A DNA stretch of 44,829 bases from positions 1 through 44,829 of the forward strand of contig JAGWVR010000020.1 in NCBI GenBank assembly GCA_018970785.1. The letters are read 5' to 3'. Origin of the DNA: Planctomycetota bacterium. GTDB taxonomy: Bacteria; Planctomycetota; Planctomycetia; Pirellulales; UBA1268. A program made the translations under genes and the position numbers. Below, piece by piece: positions 16,526 to 24,928 of this stretch. Positions within the stretch are counted from its first letter, which is position 1. Each line of letters starts with the position of its first letter. The notes under the pieces were generated by a model. The model searched no databases and was not told the DNA's origin. It was given only the letters and a program-made list of their open reading frames with translations.

Positions 16526-19500
16526 TCACTTGTCGTGGTGGGGGCAGCCGGCCGGGGAGAACAGGGCGCTCGACTCCTCGCCGCGCGCCGCGACGTAGGC
16601 GACCAGGTCGAGGACCTCGTCGCGCGACAGCTTGTCGAGCAGCCCCTTGGGCATGATCGACACCGGCGACGCCTTCCGCGCCTCGATCGACGCCTTCGGG
16701 ATCCTCACCGGCTCGGCCCGGGCGACCGGGTTCTCGACGATCGCCAGCTCGGTCGGCGTCTCCGCCACCACCAGGCCGGTGAGCGTACGGCCGTCGTCGG
16801 TCTGGACGGTGACGCTGCGGTATTTCTCCTCGATCCGCAGCGACGGCTCGAGGATGTGGCGCGTGATCTCGAGCGCCGTCATCTGGGCGTCGAGCTTGGC
16901 CAGCTCGGGCCCGAAGGCGTTGCCGGCGTCGCCGAGCTTGTGGCAGGAGACGCAGCTGGCGGTGCGGAACAGCTCGCGGCCGTGGACGAAGCTCCGCCCC
17001 TTCTCCAGGCCCGCCACGCTCCCCTCGAGGTCGGCGAGCGTCCATTCGGTGCGCGGGCGGCGGTCCTTGAGGAGGGCGTCCTTGATCTCGAGCGGGTGAG
17101 CGGCAAGGTACCCGGCCGGATCGGCGAGATACCCCTCGAGGTCGTCGACGACGTACAGCGCGCCGAACATCCGCCGCCAGTGGCCCGGGTAGGTGCAGAC
17201 GTAGGGATAGACGCCCGGCGCGGAGGGCACCTCGAACGCGAGCCGCTGCGTCGCCTGCGGCTGCATCAGCGTGCTGGCGGCGAGGACGGCCGGGTGCTCG
17301 GGCACGAACTGCCGCTTGGCGAACGCCGGGTCCTGGGCCTGCGCCTCGGCCAGCTCCCCCACCTCCTGCATCGTCCCCGGGCGGGTGACGACGAAGTTGT
17401 GTGGCATCACGTCGGCGTTGGCCAGCACGAACAGCACCGGCCGTCCGGCCTGGACGGCGATCGTCTCGACGTCGTAGGCCATCCGCTCGTAGACCGTGCC
17501 GATCCGGACCACGCGGACGCCGAGGGCGGCCAGTTCGGCGCGGCGCGCCTTCCCCTCGGCCGGCGGCAGGAGCGTCGTCAGTCGCTCGGCAAACTGCCAG
17601 GCGGCGAGGCCCGAGTCGCTCGAGCGCTCCTCGGCGGAGCGCGTGCGCAGCCAGTCGACCAGTGCCCCCACCAGATCCCCCGCGCCGTCGGCGGGCCACG
17701 CCGACAGCGGGATCGTCGACAGCGCACGGATCGCCGCGTCGCGGTCGCCGTCGGACGTGACGTAGCGGGCGACGCGCCCGAAGGCCTCGGCCTCCTTGCC
17801 GCGGACGCCGGCGACCGCCGCGAAGGCGGCGCGGCGGATCGCCGCCGCGGTCCGCGCCGCGTCGCTGGCGAGCTGGATCTCGGCGGCCGGCGCCGGCGCC
17901 GGCTGCTTCTCGACGACGAACGCGTCGCCGCGCTGGGCGTCGAGGACCCGGAGCGTGAAGTTCTTGAGCCGCTCGCCGAGGGACCCCTCGCGGTTGTGGA
18001 TCACGATCCGCTCGATCCGCCGGTCGGCGCCGAGGTCGACCTCCCACCACGGGTTCTCGGTCCCCTCCTGGGAGTGCGTCTGGCCCCCTTTCTCCCAGGC
18101 GGGGTGGGTGTTGCCGTCGATCGCCCGGGCGGCGACGCCGCCATTGGAGGTGTTTTTCTGCGACGCGGTGCCGCGGGGCGCGACGTTGTCACCGCCGGAG
18201 AAGACCTCGACTTCGGCGAGCGTCAGCGTGCGCTGCTTCCCCGGCAGCTCGATCCGCACGTAGCGGCCAACCGTGCCCGGGGGTCCGTCGCTGCCGCCGG
18301 CGTCGACCAGCGGCAGGATCCGCTCGTAGAGCGCCGAGCGGACCGCCGGATCGGCGACCAGCGGCAGGGCCTCGACCAGGTCGACCTGGCGGCGCGGATC
18401 GGCGGCGGCCAGCCCCCACGCCTTGGCGCTGGGGTCGGCGTCGCCGGCGGCACGGGCGTCGATCGTCATCAGGCCGACGTAGCCGATCCGCCGCAGCACC
18501 GGCCGCCGGGCCTGCGTCGCCAGGCGCTCGAGGTCGCCGCGCAGTTCGTCCAGCTCGCCGGCCGGGCGCGCCAGGAGCACGCGGATCAGGTCGAAGACCG
18601 TCGGCGAATCGACCTCGCCGTCCTGGCGGTCGAGGCTGTCGAGCGCCGCGGCCGCGACGCGGACGACGCTCGTGCCGTCGGCCTTGGCCAGCGCCTCGAC
18701 CGCCTCGGTGCGGAGCCGCTCGTCGAGGCCGGGGCGGAGGAGCAATTCCCGGTACAGGGCGGGACTCCGCGGTTCGTGGATCAACTCGTCGGTGGACAGG
18801 TTGCGGTACAGCCAGCGCCGGCCGGCGTCGGTGGCTAGCGCCAGCGGCTGCTTGGACTCGCGCGCCCGGCGGAACTCCGGCTCGAGGACGCGCGCCGCCT
18901 CCTTCTTCACGTAGTCCATCTGCCGGTCGCTGGGGAACTCCCCGGCGATCGCCAGCGCCTCGACCGCCTCGGGGTGGCGGAGGTAGGTGGCGGTGCGCAC
19001 CGCCTCGAGGCGGACGCGCGGGCTGGAGTCGGCCGCGGCGCGGCGCACCATGTCGAGGGCGCCCGGCACCCGGTCGACGACCGCCGCCAAAACGCGGAGC
19101 GCCGCCGCACGGGCCCGGGGATCCTGCGAGCCGAGGACCGCCTCGAGCAGCGGCACGTCGACCTGGTCGAAGTGCCGCAGCGTCCACAACGCCTCGAGGC
19201 GCCGGTGCTCGAACTCGGGCGCCGCCGTGTCGAGGCCCGCCAGCCAGGCCTTCACCGCGGGCACGACCTCCGCCTCGGGGCGGCCGGCGAGCTCGAGCTT
19301 GGCGCGGTAACGGACGCGGTCGATCGGGTCGGCAAGCAGCGCGACCAGTTCCTTCACGCTCTTGCCGGCGACCGGCACCGGCGTGGCTGTCGGCTTCCCC
19401 GCCATCACCACCCGGTAGACGCGGCCGTGGATCCGGTCGCGGCTCGGGTCGCGGAGGTTGTGCTGCATGTGGCCGATGATCGGGTTTTGCCAGTCGGTGA

Positions 19501-21595
19501 AGTAGATCGCCCCGTCGGGGCCGACCTCGAGGTCGGCCGGGCGGAAGTTGGGGTCGCTCGACGACACGATCGGCTCCGCCTCGGTCGCCTCGGGGAAGCT
19601 CCCGGCGCCGGCGGCCAGCGTGTAGCGGAGGATCCCCTGGAAGCCGATCACGTTGCCGACGAGGAGATTGCCCTGGAACTCGGCGGGGAAGTGGGGGCTC
19701 GAGAGGAACTCGATCCCCGGGCAGGGGCGCGTGCGCTGCTGGTAGACGCTCGGCGCACCCGCGTGCTTGTCGAGCCCGTCGAGCCGCGTCGAGAACACCG
19801 ACCCCCAGTAGGGGACGGCACCGGTGCCGTCGACGACGATGTCGTCACCCCAGTGGTCGAAGGCGTGGCCGTGGGGGTTGGCGAACGAATAGGAGGTGTA
19901 GAGGCCGAACTTGCCGGTCCGCGGCTCGTAGCGGTAGACGGCGCCGTTGGCACAGCGCACGGGCGGGCCCCACGGCGTCTCGCTCTGGGTGTGGTGGAAC
20001 GTGCCCTCCTGGAAGTAAACGGCCCCCGAGGGGTCGAAGCAGAAGCTGTTGGCGGTGTGGTGGGTGTCGGCGGTGTCGAGGCCGCCGATGATCCGCTGCT
20101 TGACGTCGTAGTCGTCGTCGCCGTCGGTGTCTTCGAGGTAGAGGATGTCGGGCCCCTGGGCGACGATCACCCCCTTGCCCCAGAACTCGAAGCCCGTCGG
20201 GTTGTGGAGATCGCCGGCGAACGTCTTGATCCGGTCGGTGCGGCCGTCGCCGTCGCGGTCCTCGAGGATCAGGAGCTTGTCGTTCATCGGCTCGTCGGGG
20301 CGCCAGTGCGGGTAGGTGGGCCAGGCGGCGACCCACAGCCGGCCCTTCGTGTCGAAGGCCATCTGCACCGGGTTGATCAGCTCGGGGAACATCGCCTCGT
20401 CGGCGACGAGCTCGACTTTCATCCCCGAGTGGACGGTCATCTTCGCGATCGCCTCCTGCCCGGAGAGGAACTCGTGTTTGCCCCCCTCGAGCGGACCCGG
20501 CTTGTTGGTCTTCACCGGGATCAGCTCCGGCAGGCCGACATCCTCGACGGCGGGGAGCTTCGCCGTCGGGTCGGCGAGCGTGGCGCACGTCGCCCAGATC
20601 CGCCGGTCGCGGTTGGCGGTTTTGACGTCGAGGTAGTCGAGCTCGCGCTGGCCGACCTCGTAGTTGGTCTGGCTGTCGACGAATTTCAGCCAGGCCCGGC
20701 CGCCGTAGGTGGAGTAGCCGTCGGTGACGCGGTAGCGGTTGAACCAGTAGAAGTTCTTGTCGACCACCGCCGCGCGGAGGCGCGCGAGGGCCTCCGGCGT
20801 GCGCACCGGCGGCGCGCCGAACAGCGCCTCGTCGAGGATCCGGGAGATCTCCCGGTCGCCGCGCTCGTTGGGGTGGATGCCGTCGCTGGTGAGGTTCTCG
20901 GCCGACTTGGCATACGCCTCGCGCGACGGCGTGAACAGATCGACGAACACCACGCCCGCCTTGTCACACTCCTCGGCAAGCGCCTTGGTGTAGAGGGCGA
21001 GGTTGACGTCGTGGGCCTTGCCGTCGGGCCAGTGGGCCCGGCCGATGTCCTCGTGGGCGATCGGCGAGACCATCACGAGCTTCGGCGGGGCGACGCCGTT
21101 GTAGTGCTGGGCGAGGGTGTGGTGGATGAAGGCCTGCACCTGGCCGCGGAACGACTCCAGCCCCGCCGGGCCGGCGTGGGCCTCGTTGGACCCGAAGAAG
21201 GCGAGGATCACGTCGGCCCGGGTGCCGACCAGCTCGAACCGGTTTTCGCGGACGAAGTCCTTCGTGGCCAGCGCCCCGGGATTGGGGATCGGCGCCGAGC
21301 CGGCGAGCCACTGGTCGGGGGTGCCGAAGTCGACACTCCGCATCCGCTTCGCCGGATCGATCTCGTCGCCGTCGTAGGCGAGGTTGCGGATCACGAGCCG
21401 GTGCTTGGGGAAGCGGCTGTGGAGCATGGTCTCGAGCCAGCCGGTGTGCTGCATCGCGTCGGCGACGCCGCCGCCGATGATGCACACATGGCTCCCCTCA
21501 GCCAGTTCGAGCCGCGCCGCCAACGCCGGTGCGGCGGCCAGAAGCACGCTGACACCGGCCGCCAACACCACCGACACACCCGATTGCCGACGCAT
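16526..21595 (-). CDS. Giant exported SGNH / PVC-propeller / HEAT / discoidin / azurin / cytochrome c fusion
   Basis: 1689 aa from the ATG at 21595 (GGGAG 7 nt upstream). The signal peptide is about 1-27 (MRRQSGVSVVLAAGVSVLLAAAP). An SGNH-hydrolase-like domain (about 33-260) keeps GSNEAH and DGIHPNERG, but the nucleophile block reads IGGGVADAMQ with no Ser. The PVC-type membrane-bound dehydrogenase propeller (about 400-730) has NPVQMAFDTKGRLWV and Ca-like DRDGDGRTDR and DTDGDDDYD. HEAT-like repeats follow (about 745-1030). A discoidin-like domain (about 1110-1225) has NPWWEVDLG. An azurin domain has a complete type 1 copper set: His1399 (MPHNF), Cys1467, His1472 and Met1476 (CTYPGHWRRM). A cytochrome c domain has CVSCH (1548-1552) and a possible axial Met1648. 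The protein looks like a periplasmic electron-transfer chain in one polypeptide. The substrate is not identifiable. Confidence 0.92.
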   Translation of the reverse strand: MRRQSGVSVVLAAGVSVLLAAAPALAARLELAEGSHVCIIGGGVADAMQHTGWLETMLHSRFPKHRLVIRNLAYDGDEIDPAKRMRSVDFGTPDQWLAGSAPIPNPGALATKDFVRENRFELVGTRADVILAFFGSNEAHAGPAGLESFRGQVQAFIHHTLAQHYNGVAPPKLVMVSPIAHEDIGRAHWPDGKAHDVNLALYTKALAEECDKAGVVFVDLFTPSREAYAKSAENLTSDGIHPNERGDREISRILDEALFGAPPVRTPEALARLRAAVVDKNFYWFNRYRVTDGYSTYGGRAWLKFVDSQTNYEVGQRELDYLDVKTANRDRRIWATCATLADPTAKLPAVEDVGLPELIPVKTNKPGPLEGGKHEFLSGQEAIAKMTVHSGMKVELVADEAMFPELINPVQMAFDTKGRLWVAAWPTYPHWRPDEPMNDKLLILEDRDGDGRTDRIKTFAGDLHNPTGFEFWGKGVIVAQGPDILYLEDTDGDDDYDVKQRIIGGLDTADTHHTANSFCFDPSGAVYFQEGTFHHTQSETPWGPPVRCANGAVYRYEPRTGKFGLYTSYSFANPHGHAFDHWGDDIVVDGTGAVPYWGSVFSTRLDGLDKHAGAPSVYQQRTRPCPGIEFLSSPHFPAEFQGNLLVGNVIGFQGILRYTLAAGAGSFPEATEAEPIVSSSDPNFRPADLEVGPDGAIYFTDWQNPIIGHMQHNLRDPSRDRIHGRVYRVVMAGKPTATPVPVAGKSVKELVALLADPIDRVRYRAKLELAGRPEAEVVPAVKAWLAGLDTAAPEFEHRRLEALWTLRHFDQVDVPLLEAVLGSQDPRARAAALRVLAAVVDRVPGALDMVRRAAADSSPRVRLEAVRTATYLRHPEAVEALAIAGEFPSDRQMDYVKKEAARVLEPEFRRARESKQPLALATDAGRRWLYRNLSTDELIHEPRSPALYRELLLRPGLDERLRTEAVEALAKADGTSVVRVAAAALDSLDRQDGEVDSPTVFDLIRVLLARPAGELDELRGDLERLATQARRPVLRRIGYVGLMTIDARAAGDADPSAKAWGLAAADPRRQVDLVEALPLVADPAVRSALYERILPLVDAGGSDGPPGTVGRYVRIELPGKQRTLTLAEVEVFSGGDNVAPRGTASQKNTSNGGVAARAIDGNTHPAWEKGGQTHSQEGTENPWWEVDLGADRRIERIVIHNREGSLGERLKNFTLRVLDAQRGDAFVVEKQPAPAPAAEIQLASDAARTAAAIRRAAFAAVAGVRGKEAEAFGRVARYVTSDGDRDAAIRALSTIPLSAWPADGAGDLVGALVDWLRTRSAEERSSDSGLAAWQFAERLTTLLPPAEGKARRAELAALGVRVVRIGTVYERMAYDVETIAVQAGRPVLFVLANADVMPHNFVVTRPGTMQEVGELAEAQAQDPAFAKRQFVPEHPAVLAASTLMQPQATQRLAFEVPSAPGVYPYVCTYPGHWRRMFGALYVVDDLEGYLADPAGYLAAHPLEIKDALLKDRRPRTEWTLADLEGSVAGLEKGRSFVHGRELFRTASCVSCHKLGDAGNAFGPELAKLDAQMTALEITRHILEPSLRIEEKYRSVTVQTDDGRTLTGLVVAETPTELAIVENPVARAEPVRIPKASIEARKASPVSIMPKGLLDKLSRDEVLDLVAYVAARGEESSALFSPAGCPHHDK

Positions 21596-21662
21596 GAAGC
21601 GACTCCCCGAGACGCTTCCCGCCCCCCGTTCATCGGCGGCTCCGGGCGTGAAGCGGCCGGGA

Positions 21663-21668
21663 AGTATA
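21663..21668 (-). promoter_or_regulatory. Candidate -10 element for the giant PVC gene (TATACT)
   Basis: TATACT on the minus strand lies 68 nt before the ATG at 21595. No good -35 is visible. It is one of the few AT-rich hexamers in this gap. Confidence 0.3.
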
Positions 21669-21709
21669 CCGCCGGGAAGGGAGCGCACGGGGGGCCTGCC
21701 GGGGCGGCG

Positions 21710-21715
21710 TAGACT
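21710..21715 (+). promoter_or_regulatory. Candidate -10 element (TAGACT) for the small membrane protein
   Basis: TAGACT lies 26 nt before the ATG at 21742, with GGAGGA in between. It is identical to the hexamer upstream of metF and ndk. No -35 is recognisable. Confidence 0.3.
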
Positions 21716-21741
21716 CGCTCCCCTGCCGGAGGAACGACTCG

Positions 21742-22245
21742 ATGCCCGCGCCCCCTCTCCCCGTGCCGTCGTCGGCCGACCGGTTCGCCTGGCGCGTGGC
21801 CGCCCGGATCGACTTCATCGTCAATCTCCTCCTCAACGGCGCGATCGCCTGGTGGTTCTACGGCGCCGCGCCGCGCGTCGCGCTCGCCGGCCCTGGCTCG
21901 ATGGAGTCGATGCTCGTGCCGATGGCGTTCTTCCTCTGCGCGATCACGACGGTCTTCGGCTGGTGGAACGCCGTCCGCGAGCGCCGTGCCGGCCGGGTGG
22001 CGCCGGGGCTTGCCGACGCCGCGGGCTGGTTCAGCCCGGCGCTCGTCGACGGCGTGGCGGCCGGTGCGATCGGCGTGGCGACGATGTGGATGGCGCTGCG
22101 GGTGGTGGACCGGACGATTCCCGCCGCAGCGCTGCCGGGGAGCGCCGCCGTGGCGGCGATCGCGCTTGCCGCCGGGGGCCTCGGCTACCTGTTCCACGGC
22201 CGCGCGGTGGTGCGCGGGGGGCGCTGGCGTGCCGCGCCGGCGTGA
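21742..22245 (+). CDS. Hypothetical membrane protein, about four helices
   Basis: This 167-aa protein has four hydrophobic stretches: FIVNLLLNGAIAWWFYGA, LVPMAFFLCAITTVFGWW, VDGVAAGAIGVATMWMAL and AAVAAIALAAGGLGYLFHG. The ATG at 21742 follows GGAGGA. No family is recognised and no charged residues suggest a transport path. It is divergent from the giant PVC gene, with both starts within 150 bp, so they may share regulatory DNA. A strong hairpin at 22261-22300 ends it. Confidence 0.75.
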   Translation: MPAPPLPVPSSADRFAWRVAARIDFIVNLLLNGAIAWWFYGAAPRVALAGPGSMESMLVPMAFFLCAITTVFGWWNAVRERRAGRVAPGLADAAGWFSPALVDGVAAGAIGVATMWMALRVVDRTIPAAALPGSAAVAAIALAAGGLGYLFHGRAVVRGGRWRAAPA

Positions 22246-22260
22246 GCGGGGAAGTCGAGC

Positions 22261-22300
22261 GCACGGCCGAGGGCCCGGGACGAAGCCCTCGATGCCGTGC
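22261..22300. terminator. 14-bp hairpin between convergent genes
   Basis: GCACGGC-CGAGGGC pairs with GCCCTCG-AT-GCCGTGC (14 bp, one 2-nt bulge, 10-nt loop), between stops at 22245 (+) and 22305 (-). It probably works in both directions. There is no U tract. Confidence 0.55.
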
Positions 22301-22304
22301 GGCC

Positions 22305-22973
22305 TCACGCCACCACGAGGTCGTAGACGAAGCGCCCCTGCTTGTTGCGGGAGCGCTCGAGCACGAAGCCACAGCCAAACACCGTCGAATGGGCCGTACC
22401 ACCTGGGCCGGCGTCGATCACCCAGCCCTGGGGCTCCCAGCGCTGGATCGTGAATCGGACCTCCGATCCCCGGGCATCGACGAGCCACAACTCGCGCACT
22501 CCCGCGGCGTGGTAGGCGGCCGGCAGCCGCTGCGTGTCTTTCCGCACCGATGCATCGCTGACGATCTCGACGACGAGGTCAGGACCTCCTTCGAGTTCCA
22601 CGAACCGGTCGGGCCGGCCTCCTGCTGCCGGCACGAGGCGGACTCGGCCGGACGCGAGCGTGGCTTCCGACACCGCCACGACGTCGGGTTCGACCGAGAG
22701 GTCCGCTACGACCGACGTGACCCGCGTCTCCCCTGTGAACAGGTGCATGTCGCGGGCTTTCGCGAGTGTACCCAGGACACGAACCAATTCCGTCTTGAGC
22801 GACCCGTGCGTGAAGATGTCTTCCGGTGACATGTCGACCTCGATGCAGGATCCGATCCAGTCGATGCGCGCAGCGTGGGGAAACTCCGGCGACCGGGCCC
22901 ACCGCCGAAACGCATCGAGCGACCCGACAGTACCCGGGATTTCACACTGATCGGCGACAAGCACGGTGGCCAT
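22305..22973 (-). CDS. Uma2 family (DUF820) restriction-endonuclease-like protein
   Basis: This 222-aa protein has the Uma2 pattern of the PD-(D/E)XK fold: SVEPDVVAVSE (Asp97), then PDLVVEIVSDASVRKD (Asp132, Glu136, Lys145), AAYHAAGVRELWLVD and a short C-terminal strand set. The usual N-terminal strand (IDWIGSCIEVDMSPEDIFTHG) is present. Uma2 genes occur in many copies in planctomycetes and cyanobacteria, and their function is unproven. The ATG at 22973 is in good context, with a possible -10 TAGGAT at 23029-23024 on the minus strand. It stands alone beside a gene-poor, repeat-bearing region, consistent with a mobile or accessory origin. Confidence 0.88.
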   Translation of the reverse strand: MATVLVADQCEIPGTVGSLDAFRRWARSPEFPHAARIDWIGSCIEVDMSPEDIFTHGSLKTELVRVLGTLAKARDMHLFTGETRVTSVVADLSVEPDVVAVSEATLASGRVRLVPAAGGRPDRFVELEGGPDLVVEIVSDASVRKDTQRLPAAYHAAGVRELWLVDARGSEVRFTIQRWEPQGWVIDAGPGGTAHSTVFGCGFVLERSRNKQGRFVYDLVVA

Positions 22974-23080
22974 GGGGAGCTCGCGGGCAAAGGATTCGAC
23001 GAACGGCCGAGGGGCACGAATGAATCCTACGCTGATCGTCGAGAGCCCGCTGCGGTCGACCCGATCCGCGGGGGCGGCAG

Positions 23081-23212
23081 GGGATCATCGCGCCGTGGGT
23101 GACGACCATCCCGGCACTGGCGGCCGCGATCGCCTTGCGCGCCTGGCTGTCGGCGCGGAAGCTGAAAAACATCGCGCGGATGTCGGCTCCGGGAGCTGAT
23201 TCCCACGCCCCG
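23081..23212 (+). pseudogene. Possible remnant of a membrane-protein gene
   Basis: One plus frame reads GIIAPWVTTIPALAAAIALR followed by AWLSARKLKNI, which looks like the last helix of a transporter, perhaps PiT-type phosphate permease. Nothing upstream continues it. The match is by eye and weak. Confidence 0.18.
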
Positions 23213-23288
23213 CCGCCGACCGTGAGTCACCGGCGGACTTCATTCGCGCTGACTGCCGCCGTGACCGCGCACCGGTTGCCTTTGAGGT

Positions 23289-23425
23289 TTGTCCCCAGCA
23301 GACCGTGGAAAAAGTGCTCGGCCGCCGGATGCGGCCGACGGCGACCCGGGAAACCCTTGGCGTTTCCCGCGGTCGCCTGAGTGGACAAAGGCCAGGGATG
23401 GCTTTGTCCACGGACAACTGGACCG
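23289..23425 (+). repeat. Structured dispersed repeat, copy A (three hairpins)
   Basis: The core 23318-23421 is nearly identical to 38979-39083. Three hairpins are nested or in series: GGCCGC-CGGAT-GCGGCC (23320-23336); GGCGACC enclosing GGGAAAC-CCTTGGC-GTTTCCC and closing with GGTCGCC (23340-23377); and GTGGACAAAG with an 11-nt loop to CTTTGTCCAC (23381-23411). Differences from copy B fall almost only in loops and spacers, which points to selection or recent copying of structure. It may be a REP-like element or a structured RNA. Confidence 0.75.
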
Positions 23426-23592
23426 CCCCCAAGGATTCCGCACTGGCTGGCGGCAGCGCGCCCTACCGGAGCACGTGCATCACCCCTCGACCGTCGAGAT
23501 CCGGACGCGAGCGGTGTTGGAGGCGGGATGCCGCCGCATCTGCGGCAGTGCGCCGCGAGGCCGTCGACCCATCGGGAGTGCCCTGTCGAAAG

Positions 23593-23643
23593 CCGTTTAT
23601 CGGGTAGTCGGGTAATGACCCGATTTCTGTCCCGATAAAACGG
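23593..23643. repeat. Nested inverted repeat near tRNA-Pro
   Basis: The outer arms CCGTTTATCGGG (23593-23604) and CCCGATAAAACGG (23631-23643) pair with one bulge. The inner arms TCGGGT/ACCCGA (23608-23613, 23618-23623) pair around AATG. It lies about 90 nt downstream of the tRNA on its strand. It lacks a U tract and could be a processing structure or a site remnant. Confidence 0.5.
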
Positions 23644-23734
23644 ATGCTGCCCGACGGCACTGCCGAACGACGGCAGGTAGCAGGTGAACCAAAACGCCTT
23701 CCGGCGAAGGGCTTTGCAGCCACCCGCCAACCAG

Positions 23735-23809
23735 TCGGGGCGACAGGACTTGAACCTGCGACCTCTTGACCCCCAGTCAAGCGCGCTAGCCAGACTGCGC
23801 CACGCCCCG
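23735..23809 (-). tRNA. tRNA-Pro (anticodon GGG)
   Basis: On the minus strand the acceptor arms CGGGGCG and CGCCCCG pair perfectly, with discriminator A. The anticodon stem CTTGA/TCAAG encloses the loop CTGGGGG, giving anticodon GGG, which reads CCC and CCU proline codons. The T arm is GCAGG-TTCAAGT-CCTGT. CCA is not encoded. No integrated element is attached to its 3' end, although the sequence beyond is gene-poor. Confidence 0.93.
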
Positions 23810-23957
23810 ATTCAGCCCCGCAGACACGGCCCGAGTCGCGGCCCACCGGCTCGCCCCACTCGCACCACCTCCGCAGGACCGCCACACTATCGCACAGCGG
23901 CCCCCACACGGCAACACGCGTTCCTGCCGCCACGCCACGCCCCCACGCATCCGCGCC

Positions 23958-24914
23958 ATGACCACTTCGCCACTCGCCGGCGCCACGATCCCCGCCGACC
24001 CGTTCGCCGCCCGGCTCGCCGCCGCCGTCAAGGCCCGTCGCACCCCGGCCTGCATCGGCCTCGACCCACGCTACGAAAGCCTGCCGCCGGCGCTCCTCGC
24101 CGGCAGCGCCGCCCCCGGCGACACCGCCGCGGTGGCACGGGCGTTCGCGCGGTTCTGCAACGACGTCGTCGACGTCGTCGCGCCGCTCGTGCCGATCGTC
24201 AAGCCACAACTGGCCTGCTTCGAGGCGATCGGCCCGCACGGCCTGACCGCCCTCGCCGAGGTGATCGCCCACGCCCGGTCGCGCGGGCTGCTCGTGCTCG
24301 CCGACGGCAAGCGCAACGACATCGGCTCGACCGCCGAGAGCTACGCCGCCGGATGGATCGGCGGCCCATGGGGCACCGACGCGCTGACCGTCAATCCCTA
24401 CCTCGGCCTCGACGCCCTCGAGCCGTTCGTGAAGGCGGCGGCGGCGCGGCACGCCGGAGTGTTCGTGCTGGTGAAGACGTCGAACCCCGGCAGCCGCGAC
24501 TTCCAGGATCTCGAGATCAGTGGGAAGACGATCTACGACCACGTCGCCGCCGGCGTCGAGGGGTTCGCCGCGGCGACCGCCGCCGGCGCCCGCTACGGGG
24601 CCGTCGGCGCCGTCGTCGGCGCGACCTGGCCCCGGCAGCTCGACGCGCTCCGCGCCGCCATGCCCCACGCCTGGATCCTCGTCCCCGGATTCGGCCGCCA
24701 GGGAGGCCGCGCGGCCGACGTCCGCGGCGCGTTTCACGCCGACGGTCTCGGGGCGCTGGTCGTCAGCGCCCGCGACGTGATCTTCGCCCACGCCCGCCCC
24801 GAGATGAACACCGGCCTCGCCGACGGCCAGTGGCAGACCGCCGTCGACCGTGCCTGCCACGACATGATCGACCGCCTCGCCGCCGACACCCCCGCCGCCA
24901 GCCTCCGCACCTGA
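23958..24914 (+). CDS. pyrF: Orotidine-5'-phosphate decarboxylase (type 2)
   Basis: This 318-aa enzyme converts OMP to UMP, the last step of de novo pyrimidine synthesis. The catalytic motif LADGKRNDIGSTAESYA holds Asp116, Lys118 and Asp121. The length and ACIGLDPRYESLPP, VKPQLACFEA, TVNPYLGLDAL, VLVKTSNPGS and LVPGFGRQGG match the longer type 2 PyrF of actinobacteria and planctomycetes. The ATG at 23958 lacks a clear Shine-Dalgarno. The acyltransferase gene starts 14 nt after the stop, so the two are probably co-transcribed without a shared pathway. Confidence 0.95.
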   Translation: MTTSPLAGATIPADPFAARLAAAVKARRTPACIGLDPRYESLPPALLAGSAAPGDTAAVARAFARFCNDVVDVVAPLVPIVKPQLACFEAIGPHGLTALAEVIAHARSRGLLVLADGKRNDIGSTAESYAAGWIGGPWGTDALTVNPYLGLDALEPFVKAAAARHAGVFVLVKTSNPGSRDFQDLEISGKTIYDHVAAGVEGFAAATAAGARYGAVGAVVGATWPRQLDALRAAMPHAWILVPGFGRQGGRAADVRGAFHADGLGALVVSARDVIFAHARPEMNTGLADGQWQTAVDRACHDMIDRLAADTPAASLRT

Positions 24915-24928
24915 ACCGGGTCGCAGCC

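Larger units (their letters stand above)
22974..23734. other. Gene-poor region between Uma2 and tRNA-Pro
   Basis: About 760 bp hold no convincing gene. They contain a possible decayed coding fragment (23081-23212), one copy of the three-hairpin repeat (23289-23425) and a nested inverted repeat (23593-23643). Short open frames exist on both strands, but their composition looks like chance in GC-rich DNA. Confidence 0.6.

Noticed and set aside
18974-21712. 912-codon plus-strand frame opposite the giant PVC gene
   Set aside because: Shadow frame. The minus strand encodes a signal peptide, copper and heme motifs and continuous family sequence.
23735-23809. tRNA-Pro as an attachment site of an integrated element
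   Set aside because: I saw no integrase gene and no direct repeat of the tRNA 3' end nearby.
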